Assembly (NCBI GenBank): GCA_029216955.1
Contig: JANAVB010015600.1
Coordinates: forward strand, 37,322,153 to 37,386,152
Direction of reading: 5' to 3'
Length of the DNA stretch: 64,000 bases
Origin: Iris pallida
Taxonomy: Eukaryota; Streptophyta; Magnoliopsida; Asparagales; Iridaceae
The number at the start of each line of letters is the position of its first letter. The stretch's first letter is position 1. Positions 10,100 through 21,192 of this stretch are shown here, one piece after another. The notes under the pieces were generated by a model, which was given only the letters and a program-made list of their open reading frames with translations, did not search any database and was not told the DNA's origin. A program made the translations under genes and the position numbers.

Positions 10100-10258
10100 G
10101 TAACCCTCGCCAAGCTGGACCTGTACAAAGAGAAGATGGTCAATAGTTCCGATGTTTACGTAACAAATAGGACATAAGGGATCCATGTGTAGAAGGCGTT
10201 TGTTGACTTTCTCCAAGCAAATATGAGTACTTCTGGACAAATATGATAAAATTTCCAT
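10100..10258 (-). pseudogene. LINE reverse-transcriptase zinc-binding (zf-RVT) fragment
   Basis: The minus strand reads STHICLEKVNKRLLHMDPLC, then PICYVNIGTIDHLLF. This resembles the zf-RVT motif (LP...L..R.....CP.C....E...HLF..C) found at the C-terminus of plant LINE polyproteins. The Cys pair and the ...DHLLF end are present; the final Cys is lost. About 50 residues only, with no neighbouring RT. Confidence 0.5.
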
Positions 10259-10259
10259 T

Positions 10260-11988
10260 AACAGTTTCCAATCTTTGAATCCGTTGCTCGTTTCTCACGC
10301 TCTGTATGTTTCCTCTTGCTTGACTTGTACATGATTTGGGAAGAAGTTGTTTTATTTACTTTAAAAAAACTGAAAAATAGCTTTTGATATCAGCCTCTCA
10401 CGTGCAGCCAAAAATTGTCTCTAATTTTTTTTTTCCCAAGAAATGTTTTGATAAATTTTTTTGAGATGCCCAACGATACGCACGGGACTTTGTGCACGCT
10501 GCGTTGCATATTTATTAGACTCACTGTCCTTAAACTCTCACCAAATAAATTGAAAGAATAATATGTCCCCGTGGCTCGATCCACTGATCTTCCGCCACAC
10601 AGCTAAGATCTTATACCTCTTCTCAGTAACTATAAGAGCCACTCGAGTTCGGTAATGTCTTGATAAATTGTTGTTACTAAACAACTTTTGGCATAATTTT
10701 TCAAAATAAATAAATAAAGTAGAAGCAGTTGTGTTTGATTGAGGAAAATTTTTAACTTGGAAAGTAAGAACAATTATGCTATTTGGCTCCCAAAATATTT
10801 GGGTGATGCATCTCCATTTATATGGCATCTGACATGGCAGATGACATAACAGTTGACATGACAAATTTTAACCCAAAAAATTAATTACTCAAATTTTTTT
10901 AATGTTAATATTAATATTAATATTAATGTTAATATTAATTTATGTTAATTTAATATTAAAATATTTATTTACTATTAATTTTAATATTAATTTTATTGTT
11001 AAATTTTGCCATTTCAGACCATATCGACAACAATGTCATATATCACATAATGGAAGATAGTATCATTCAAATCTTTTGGAAGCCAAATAGTATTTTTTAA
11101 ATAAGAAACTAAAGTATCCGGACCAACTATTTCTCTCTCCACCAAGTTCTCCAAGTTTCTTCATGTTTGGCTTGTAACTTTCAGAACTTAATGCCTCTAG
11201 TATGGAGACAGTCTATGTGGGCTAATTCCTCAAGTTTTCAACTTCTTTATACCAAACAATATGACCACGAAAGCTATTCGCAAGTTCTACAATTTTCGTG
11301 GTGCAGATCCAAGAACTAAACAACCCGTTGTGGTTTCTTACATGTTAATTTCACTTTGACTTTCAAACTATGGTACAAGTTCTTGGATTCTCTTACTAAT
11401 ATTCTTGTTAATCCTTGAGATTATTCACACAAGAACCATTCGTAACCGTTGATGATCCATTTGTGGTATAGGAAATAAATATCCAAACAATAAAAATAGC
11501 TGGAAAAGTTAAAATCACCCTGCTTGATATTCCATGAAGTTCATGAGTTTGGACTTACTGAAAAAATGAGTTTAGAGGATACAATAATGAATTACTTAAA
11601 AAAAAAAAAAAGAGATTGTGAATACAACTACTCTAGTCGCTTGTCATGAGAATACCCCCATTATGTCTGTCAAGCATGAACATTCAAATTTGTGTTCTCT
11701 ATTTCTTTCGGTTTTTCTTGTTTCTCCATAATGGGATGTTTGGATGGATGTAATTAGTTAGAGAAAGTGTGAAGGTGGTACATGCAGCACTAATATGCAC
11801 CCATGTCCAAGTTACTAATTGTATTTGGTTACACACTATTTTGTGTCCTGAAAGTAGATAAGTTTACAGTTTTGGATAGAGATAACTCTTTGAAAGTGTA
11901 AAAGTGATATTTACAGCGTGTTGAGTTTTAGTGGACTTGCAACATGTGGTACTTTTCAAAATGTGTTTGGATATAATACTTTTTGTCT
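10260..11988. other. non-coding AT-rich stretch
   Basis: No gene seen. 10895-11010 is a degenerate TTAATATTAA low-complexity run. GTTTGGATGG at 11749 recurs at 13182, 13222 and (inverted) at 14272, hinting at an old element around the nested hATs. Confidence 0.4.
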
Positions 11989-12347
11989 CCTGCAAGCAGT
12001 GGCGTAGGCAGGATTTGTGTACAGCGGGGTCAAAATCGACTAGTAATATAAATTTTTTTTTGCATAAATTAGTCACAAAATTCTACTTTCTCTATAACCT
12101 TGGTTGTCTACTATAGTTTTCCTATTGTAGCTGCTCATTTTTTTTCCATTCAGTTCAAAATACTATTGGCATTAAAATAAACATTTCTTACCCAATATTA
12201 TCAAAACCTTAAACTTTATTCTCATTCTAGTCAGGTCATACAAGGGCTTTTAATCAATTTTTACCATTTCATCGAGGAGATTCAATGTATCTTAAAACCC
12301 ATACTTGAATCCTACAATTTTAGTCCTCAACCTTGCAATCCTAGGAA

Positions 12348-12640
12348 CAGGGCCGACCCCTGGCCCAGGACAAAAAATTAGTTTAAACATAAATATATTA
12401 ATAATATTGTATCTAAAATAGAACTAATATTTATCATGGGTCTTACTTAACATGAAACATTTGTGGTGTAGTGGTTATTATGTCAGCCTTGCACATTAGT
12501 ATTCTCAGTTCAATTCTTGGTAGCAATATTTTTTAAAAAAATTCTTTTATTTAGTTTCTTTCTTTTTTTTTTTACATCATGTATGAGGGGCTCATTTTGG
12601 AAGTTCGCTTTGGACCCCCATGAGTTTAGTGCCGGCCCTG
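12348..12640. mobile_element. hAT MITE nested in the outer hAT
   Basis: Ends CAGGGCCGACC and, reverse-complemented, CAGGGCCGGCAC. The flanking 8-bp words CCTAGGAA (12340-12347) and CCTAGGAT (12641-12648) differ at one base. 293 bp. The middle holds a tRNA-like stretch. Confidence 0.85.
12462..12525 (+). other. tRNA-like (pol III box) sequence inside the hAT MITE
   Basis: A-box-like GGTGTAGTGGTTA (12465-12477) and B-box-like GTTCAATTC (12508-12516) with tRNA spacing, followed by a T run near 12530. No acceptor stem is seen, so it is not a tRNA gene. It is either a SINE picked up by the MITE or a tRNA-like promoter. Confidence 0.5.
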
Positions 12641-13040
12641 CCTAGGATCTTATGATGATTAAATATTTTTTTTCTTAAGTAAAAATATGATTTAAATATT
12701 TTATTTTCAAACTAATTTACTTTGACTTTATTTTTTTAATATTTTCTTAATCGAAGAATATTATACTAGCAAACAATTGTATTCCATCAAGAGCAAATTA
12801 AATATTGTCATCTAAGAGCAAATAAGGACAAAATCAATTAGGACATGAATCAATTAGAGGATTAATTATTTAAAAAAATTAGGACGAAAATTAAATATAT
12901 TTAGAGGTGTTATATGATAAATAATTGAGAGAGAGACACGACATGAGAGAGAGAGGTGCGGCACGACGAAAGAGAGGAAGAGAGAGATAGACACGCGGTT
13001 GAGGGAGACTCAAAGACAAGAACGACATGAAAGGAGAGCT

Positions 13041-13042
<2 letters not shown>

Positions 13043-13089
<47 letters not shown>
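13043..13089. repeat. (CA)n microsatellite
   Basis: About 23 CA units inside the outer hAT, with GA-rich sequence (12927-12990) nearby. Confidence 0.95.
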
Positions 13090-13092
<3 letters not shown>

Positions 13093-13254
13093 TTTTTGTC
13101 TTTTGAGTGAGGTTATATGACCCCACTTGCCCTATTCTAGCTCCGCCCATGCCTGCAAGTGGAAGAAAAATTAGTTCGTTGTTTGGATGGTTGTTGAAAG
13201 TAGAGAAAAAAGGAGTTCTGTTGTTTGGATGGGAACTAAATTATTGACTTTATT

Positions 13255-13475
13255 GATAATTTAGCAAATACCCCCATTCCAAATGTTAAAACTAGCATAT
13301 ACCCCCACTATTTATTTTGTTTAGCAAATACCCCCACTCCTATGTAAAAGAGTGGGGGTATATCTTAAATTTTTATTATTTTATATCAAAAAATGGGGGT
13401 ATTTGTTAGATAAATAAAATAGTGGGGGTATATGCTAATTTCAACATTTAGAATGGGGGCATTTGCTAAATTATC
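13255..13475. mobile_element. foldback MITE with CCCCCA-rich arms, 221 bp
   Basis: Starts GATAATTTAGCAAATACCCC; the right end reverse-complemented reads GATAATTTAGCAAATGCCCC. The arms match through the centre. The words AGCAAATACCCCCA and AGCATATACCCCCA alternate within each arm. No confident target duplication. The CCCCCA words recall the MULE TIR at 7576, so a Mutator origin is possible. Confidence 0.7.
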
Positions 13476-13476
13476 C

Positions 13477-13477
13477 C

Positions 13478-13528
<51 letters not shown>
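13477..13528. repeat. (TTA)n microsatellite
   Basis: About 17 TTA units directly after the foldback MITE. Shorter TTA runs recur at 13571-13588 and 13622. Confidence 0.95.
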
Positions 13529-13530
<2 letters not shown>

Positions 13531-13762
13531 ACATTTTTTTTCAAATGACTAATTTAACACCGAATTTGTGTTATTATTATTATTATTATAAAACAATTTT
13601 TTTCTACACTAATTTCTCCAATAATTATTATTATAAACAATTATATTACACTAATTTACCTACTACCAGCAACCTCATTCACAGCAATCAACATTCAACC
13701 CTTGTTCTTCTTTGTTTTGAAGAATAGGAACAGCAGCAGCTGCTGCATTTCTTTTTCTTCTT

Positions 13763-14203
13763 CATTATATAAAGAGAGAAACAGCAGAAGCGAGAGTTTT
13801 TTGGCGATTTGGGGTCGGGCTCCAGGATCTGGGTGGTGATGCAAGGTGTTGGCTCAGCGCTCTAAAATTCGGTGTGGAGGAGCTGGAACATGCCGCTCGA
13901 CGGCAAAAGCTGCAGCAGGGAGGCTTTGGGTGCTGGAAGCCGCTCGACGGCGGAGGCTTTGGGTGTTGGCGGCCAGAGTCATCTTCATGGTGGCTCCGAC
14001 GTCCGCGTCTAAGCACCGCTTGTGCAGTCGACCGATCTGTCGTGACCCCTGGTCCTAGAAGCCCGGTCACCCCACCAGTCGATCTGCCATATGCTGCTTC
14101 ATCCGGAGTCTCCAACTCTCCCATGAGCGGTCAAACAGTCATAGCTGCAACTCTCCCTCACGTTCACCACACTTTCCTCCCTTTTGTGAAGCAAGTGAAA
14201 TAG
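13763..14203 (+). other. GC-rich island with open frames, unidentified
   Basis: A TATA-like TATATAAAG (13765-13773) precedes GC-rich DNA. The plus strand is open from the ATG at 13874 to 14203 (109 codons, GGFGCW repeated twice, Trp-rich), and the minus strand is also open (14124-13765). A short direct repeat (GAGGCTTTGGGTG) explains the GGFGCW duplication. I recognise no domain, and both strands being open argues that composition, not selection, keeps the frames. Could be a captured gene fragment. Confidence 0.25.
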
Positions 14204-14639
14204 GAAAAATAGAGGGGGACAACAAGTGGCAAGTGTCATAGAAAAGATACTTGCATGCTACTTGCACCAACCATCCAAACGCCGGATCTCATTGGTGTTT
14301 CCTCCATTTGTAGCAGAAACTATGAGTTACTGGGGAGATGTTGCCATTCAAATAGGCCCGATGAAAGTGGTATTTGTAACTTCACTTCCATACTGACATG
14401 TTTTGCAAACAGTAACCAAATTCTAAAATCAATATGAATATCATGGTACGATTACCACCAATATTTTAACCAAAATATTTGTAGAAGGCTGTTTAAAACT
14501 GCAGAACTGATCTAGGAAATCAACAAAATAGTCCCAAACTAGCATTACCAAAAAATACGAAGAACGGTGCATTGCAAATCATAATAACATTAGCTAATCT
14601 TCAATAATTCTATAATTTAATATACAATTAGAAAAATTT

Positions 14640-16710
14640 AGCTTTTTTGTCACGTCTAAGTACCAGAATAAGTAGAACGGGGGTATAACTCGGCCAGCTA
14701 TGCACTATGGTATACGTCAGTATCCTACAATACAATCACAATTGTACCTAGACAATGGGGTATATACTACAATACAAGTCTCATATGATCTCGCAGAATA
14801 TGTTATGTCTCAATCAGTTAAATAAAAAGCAAGAATTTAGAACATATAAGATAAAGAAGTATCACATCCCCGATACTCTATCAAAATGATCATGAAGTTA
14901 TCTATAAAAAATAGAAAGTTAACACAACATCAAATAATATATGATCATATAGTCAGCTATAGTCTAAATACATATAAAATCATGCTACCAAAATTGCTGG
15001 AAAAGTAGGCTCTCAGAGTACACCAGCTAAACAGGTGCCTAATGGATATATGCCTCAAAATAAATTAAAATGAAACATATGAGTGGTGGAGAAGAAATCT
15101 AGTCAAGTCCCTTGGCAATCATCCCTCTAGTGAGCACCATCAGGCTAATAAGACGATAGATTCTCATGCTCTGTTATTAGATCTAGCCAAACAAAATCAG
15201 ATGGGTCAACCCTAATGGCAAGTACCATAGAAAAGAATGAGTGAATAATGAAGAAAACCCAAATAGTAGCAGTATATAGGAACATGTGTCATAGCTTAGG
15301 TCTATATCCTATCATCGGAACAGTAATCCAACCCTACACCAAATAGGGATAAGGGATGAACCACTACATCGAGATAGTCTATGTCCATAAGACTACTAGT
15401 AAGCAATACAGTATAAGCACAAGTGATTTAATAGAGCGATCAATAATTTCCAATGACTTGCTATATTAGTATTTGGGTTATCCTAAAAATACTATATAAG
15501 GATTCGTCAATCATGCGATGTCAAAGCTGGACTGGCCAAACCAAATAACTATGTAAAATTTGTAACAGTCTACATTATCGATTTTAAACAGCCACTGAGT
15601 CGGTTACAGTACGAATAACAATCCCAATACTCCTATAGAGTAGATACTGGGTCAGTAACAGTACAATAATAGATATTGTACTCCACTTAGATGGGTGTGT
15701 CACGTCTTAATCCAAAACTATGTAGGACCAGTTTATGATTATGCCATCTAGTATGCATTCGAAGGCACTCCATTATATAAAACCTTTGAATACATACTTA
15801 TGTTCTATATGAACGCTAGCTCATAAGTTATATCAACTGGTCACATAACTATAATAACTGACATCATCCACGGAATAAAGATAATAGCTAAACAAGAAAC
15901 ATCAGCGATATATAAACTGCAGGAATAATAATCCAGTAGTATTGGTTTTCATGTGAAAATAAATCTACTACCAAATGACTATCATAACATAAAAGCAGAA
16001 AATAGACCAATATAGTAAAATGAAAGGAAATAACAAGAAATAGATAATTAAACTGAAAGGAAATCAAGGTAACTCTGAAGACAAGATCTCCTTGTTTGCT
16101 AAGTCATAATATGGTCTAGGTTTACTACGGATACTCTAGATCGTCCAAGCCTGAAAGAAAATCAGGTCCCTAGAGGGAAGTAGTAAGATACAAATAATAT
16201 GCTAATTTATACCGAAATATAAATATATTCAAATGGTGTTTCTAACCATCTAAGTGCATAAACTGAGGACAACTTTCGCACGCATGAGCAAGGATAGGTT
16301 GAAATATGAGATCCACGTAGTTAGAGGCAGTGGTATTCATATATTGTCAACCAGTAATCTGTCACTCTCCATTCCCGATATAATTTTTTTTCATATTATT
16401 TCTGTGTATAGTGCCTGGTACATGTATCTTGATTACATGCATCATGTATTTGCACCTGGTCATGGCATAGAACAACATTTTGTCGCAGAATAATGTGCTA
16501 TCCCCTATCATTGTTTAGTTGTAGATGTGATTCACTGCTTCGATGATGGAATAACTGGACCATCTTGTGATTAGAATTTTACATACGTTTTAATTATTTG
16601 TATCATATAGCATGGAACATGTCATTAGTCATTTGGTTAGAGCATGATAGGGAGTAAGGTTTAGTGGAACCACCTTGCCCCACCTATATATACTCTCTTC
16701 CCCTTTCTCT

Positions 16711-16763
<53 letters not shown>

Positions 16764-16990
16764 ATTCATTCTCTTCACTTCCTCCCAACCAACCCTAGGC
16801 ATGTAATGCCAAGCCAAATCAAACAGACAGTCCTCCAGCAGTTCTGCCTTGTACAGTTCTGCCATGCATAGTTTTGCCATATACAGTTGGCCATGCATAG
16901 TATTTGCCATGTGCAGTTTTGCCATGCGCGTATGACTGTTCCATGTGCATGACTGTCTCATGTACATGCCTATTTTTATGCGCCTGAGAC
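14640..16990. repeat. decayed LTR-like repeats
   Basis: No gene. TGTCACGTCTAAGTACC at 14649 and GTCACGTCTTAATCC at 15699 match LTR termini of the family seen again at 32537 (TGTCACGTCCAAGTTCC). Internal words such as AGGTCCCTAGAGGGA (16165) parallel AGGTCCTCAGAGGGA of the Tekay-like LTR at 18491. Orientation would be minus. Confidence 0.5.
16699..16760. repeat. (CT)n microsatellite
   Basis: Nearly pure CT run with one short interruption. Confidence 0.9.
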
Positions 16991-17078
16991 TCTATGTGCC
17001 TGTTTGGCTGGATTTATGTTTTATTAATTTTGTTATTTTCTCTTGATAACTTGATTTTTTGACCTAACCTTAGTGTAC

Positions 17079-18106
17079 TTCATGACCCGCACACTGATTA
17101 GATACACGAGTACGTGGGTACGTCCAACCTACGTCGCAGAATCGATGGTAGAACGTTGTATAGGTCTACTAGAAAGTATAGCATCTAGACACAATATATG
17201 TACCTATCATCTCCGTACGAACGTATATAATCTCAACTCAATCACAAGACATCTAAGGAAGATAAGCACGAATATCATAAAGATATGATGGAAATAGATA
17301 AACTGAAATAGATTTAAGTCACCACACAAGATCAGAGTTAAGATATAACATAATATCCAAATAAGTACTACAAGTCTCAATATCCATCTGGAACGCAGTC
17401 CAGTCAAGCCTAACTAGTCTAGGTCACTACTGGTAGTATGTCCTCTACGGACACTGGCATAAGAGGGAGTTCCTGGTAATAGTCTCCGTTGGTGCCATAA
17501 CCATAATAGGTCGAACAGTCAGCATCTAAATTCTCTGTAAACATCAACGGGGTTATCCTGCCAGGAAAATGAATGAGCACAAACACCAATAACAGTTCCA
17601 TAGTATTGGCAAATGCTATAAGGGACAAACATAATAGAATACAAGATGATATATCAAGACTGGAATATAAAAAGATATGTAAAATAGGAAATCATATCAG
17701 GGCGTAACGTACAGAAAAATAGAACTGAACAGGAATACTAATATACAATGTAAATATAAAATGTGCCTCGAGTATTAGAGCAATTATGTGATCAGCTTGG
17801 GTACAAGACTCAGACTTTCCATTTGGCTCGGCTATCACAAGATGAAAAAAGATAGGGTCTAGACGACCAACATGGAAATCCAGCACAAGAAATGATCTCA
17901 CTACACCCTACGTGTGGTGAGGGTGGCACAAGCACAAGAAAAGAAACAAGGTATATTTGATCACACAACCCCTAATAACTCCCCATCTTCGAATAATATA
18001 TGGATCTGGACACAGCACGTCATGACACGGGATTCTCTAAGAGGGTAGCTAATTCCTCTTAGGAATCGATGTCTATACAACTACAAGAAACAAGATCAAA
18101 CAATAT
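17079..18106 (-). repeat. LTR-like sequence, family with TCATGACCCGC end (left part)
   Basis: The TCATGACCCGC start and the next 200 bases (ACGAGTACGTGGGTACG, CCTACGTCGCAGAATCGA) are shared with 35139 onward. Non-coding. It is interrupted at 18107 by the Tekay-like element and should resume at 27125, because the target duplication AATAT joins the two sides. Minus orientation by analogy with the Tekay LTRs. Confidence 0.5.
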
Positions 18107-20378
18107 TGTAACGCCCAATTCCCAAAATACTTAGGACTAGGTACGTATCCATGCCAGCTACATACATACGAAGTATACTCCAATATATGGAAACTCGTAT
18201 GTACACATAAGCTGTAAAATGCAGTAAACCAAGAGTAATCTAATCTCATCCACAAATGAAGAATAAAAGATATCATATAATCAACTGTAATAAGTCTTTG
18301 TACAATGCGTTGGGCGGAGACAAATCCACTACCAACAAGTAAGGAAAAATGTACATGGAAACGAAAATGATTTGGCGGGAGTAGCAAAGGAAGACCCAAG
18401 ACACGTCATCTTCGAACGAATTGAGAAGATCGCGACCTTGGCTAGAACACCTGCAATATCACAGAAGCACACACACCTGGAGAGATAACCAGGTCCTCAG
18501 AGGGACGTAACAAGATACAGGTAGAACATGCCATATGAACTGAATATAAATGTACCATAAAATAAAGATAAAATAAAAGTGTCCAAACCATAACACGGCT
18601 CAATATCCCATCATCGAAATAGTAGGCTACCCCTACAACAAAACAAAGACAAGGGGTAACTTACTATTCCGCGATGTGACATTTTTCCATGTCATGATTG
18701 GAACATGAAATTTGCTAAGGTCTCCTATCCTTTCTAGTAGGCAATTTAGAAGACATATCGATGTATGGGCAGGTGAAAGTTGACTCCCCCAGGACAAGGT
18801 AACAACTCACAACACGCACACGTCAATACCAATACTATCAGCCGACATAACTCGAGGCTAGCGGCCCATGTGACCCATCAGTCCACATAGCTCGAGGCTA
18901 GTGACCCTCGTGACTCGACTACCGTAGTACGCAGTTACTACAGCTTTTGAATTTGGGTAGCCCATACATTTAACTGTCTTCTCCCTCCCAAGGTCCCTAA
19001 CAGAAGGTAGTTCACTAAGACTAGGTCCATATGCGTACAAAAGACAAGAAGAAAAATAACCGAAACAAAATAAAGTGAACAAAATAGCAAGTAATGGATC
19101 CAACTGAAAACAGATAATAAATATATAGTAAATAATTAAATAAAGGTGCTTGTAATTATAACAGTAAATAAGGCAAGGTATCTTGCCTGCGGGTGGTGCG
19201 AGAAGCAGCAAATCCAACAATCAGAATCGTCAACACGAAAGTCAAAATCTACAAGAAGCTCCGGATGCTGAAACAAACATCACGAACGAGTTTGGAATAA
19301 AAGATATGCGTAGGAAACGCCTGTCCAAAAGTTAAATTCTGGAACTGGGGCAAAATCGTAATTTTGGGTCAAAACGATATCCGCCGTTGGACCCGCTTTG
19401 CACCGAAATGCGTGCTAATATCCATGGTCTCTAAAGTCATCAAACTACATGTCTGCAGATTTATTTTGATGAGATGAACCCAACGGTATGTCCAATTTTG
19501 GATTCCGGTGGGCTGTGCACAAAATCGCCCGTTGAGTGGGATTGTGGGCCCGCCAAAATAGCGTCCCGATCAACGGTCTCATAATCGGACCAAACTTGGC
19601 TCACAGGACCAGAAAAATATTTTGAGTCCAATGACGCAAGTTTCGTCGCGATTTGATAAGTGTGCACAAAGTAATTGGAAAATTCCAAAAAGTCCGATAC
19701 GGGAAAATTTGACCGATACGGGTCAAATTCGTCGCGCACACGCAACTAATTCGAATTCTATCAAAGTCCGCACGTCCGCATAGTCTATACGGACCTTTCG
19801 GTACTCTCGGTTTGCGACGGGGTCGCCCGGTTTGTCGGAACGTACCTCGTACGGGATTTTTAAGGTTTATAAAAACTGATTTTTCGAAATTTTTAATTTA
19901 ATTAAAACTGAAATTTTTTGCAGAATAAATAAATCTATTTAAAGGGGATGATAGAGGGTCATGTGGGTTTTCTACAGAAATTTACGGATCAAAAATTGGA
20001 GTTAAAATGAGAGAGATGTCGATCTAGAAAGTGGAATACCTTCTAGTTCAATTCTGTTGTTGTTGTCGCCGTTGTCGTTTTCGTGGGTGAGGATGCTGTC
20101 GCGGCGCACGAGAACGGCCTGGCTCGCCGGGGAGAGGAGGAGGAAGGACGTGGAGAGGAGGAAGAAGATAGAAGGAGATTAGGGTTTTGGTTTTGTGTGG
20201 TTAAACTTATATATATATGTAAAAGTGCTGTGTCTTTTGATAATGGGGTCGGCCAAAGTATTTTGTTGCTACTGCTTGGTCTTTTGTGTAGCTGCTGCTT
20301 TGCTTATTCATAATGTGGTCGGTTCCCACATGGTGGGGCCGACCACACATGCTTTTTTTTTTCAAAACAAAAATCTTT

Positions 20379-20433
<55 letters not shown>

Positions 20434-21192
20434 CAAAAAAATCTATTTAAAATCCAAATACCATTTAAAAGTCAACTATCCAATTGTTTAATATATTTGA
20501 GCATATCTACATATATATATAAATTCAATCCTTAATAAATCAACTCAAAATAATAATAATATTTAAATAGGAAAACATGTTTATTAAATCTTCACAAAAT
20601 AACTTTAATAATAATAAATTAAGAAGATCGTCCCAATGAGTGCACTTATACTGCACACCCTTTTTCGGGTCCACAAAATGTACTATTTTGTAAAATATTA
20701 TTTAAATAATAAAATACCAATAATTGCACAAATAATTAAATGATTTTAAATTGTGCATAAAATTCTATAATAATTTAGAAATTATTTTTACGTACATAAA
20801 ATATGTCTACATGGCCACTTTGGTCCCACCACATGCCTACCTGGACTTAAATTCGGTTCGGGCCTAGTTCGGGCTGAATTGGACAAACCGGGTCATCTAA
20901 TAATTAATAAAATAATATTTAGTTAAAATAATTTAAATAAGTCAATTCACAACTTGGCCTATTTTTTCTAGTTTTGACAGAACTATGGCTAGGCCTCCCA
21001 CGGCATGGCTAATATACTGGACAAAGCACACTGCTACATCTTTCGTGCCAAAATTCATGGTAGTCTAGTCCTCCAAAACTCAACAATGGCTAAGGTCATT
21101 TTAAAAAAATAAATAAAACCATAAATTGTATAAATTCATTTTTTAAGTCTAATAAAATAATAAAAATAATAATTAAAAAAAAGGGTTTTATA
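18107..21192 (-). repeat. 3' LTR of the Tekay-like element
   Basis: The minus strand begins TATAAAACCC at 21192 and ends GGGCGTTACA at 18107. TATA box on minus at 20208-20218, followed by a GC-rich leader. A pure TA run (20383-20430) lies upstream of it. Several small frames inside are not conserved between the two LTRs, so I do not call them genes. Confidence 0.85.

Larger units (their letters stand above)
11997..13151. mobile_element. hAT non-autonomous element (outer)
   Basis: Perfect 8-bp target duplication CCTGCAAG (11989-11996, 13152-13159). Terminal inverted repeats CAGTGGCGTAGGCAGGAT and, from the right end, CATGGGCGGAGCTAGAAT, the CAGNGGCG type of hAT elements. It continues with a shared inner word (GGGGTCA). 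1155 bp, no transposase ORF. It hosts a second hAT insertion and a CA microsatellite. Confidence 0.88.

Noticed and set aside
13765..14124. 119-codon minus-strand frame as a gene
   Set aside because: Both strands are open over the same GC-rich patch and neither shows a domain or conserved feature.
11735..14290. One large element bounded by GTTTGGATGG and CCATCCAAACGCC
   Set aside because: Ends are similar for only about 11 bases, the word recurs inside, and no target duplication matches.
19461..19745. 94-codon minus-strand frame in the Tekay-like LTR as a gene
   Set aside because: The copy in the other LTR is broken, and no domain is recognised.
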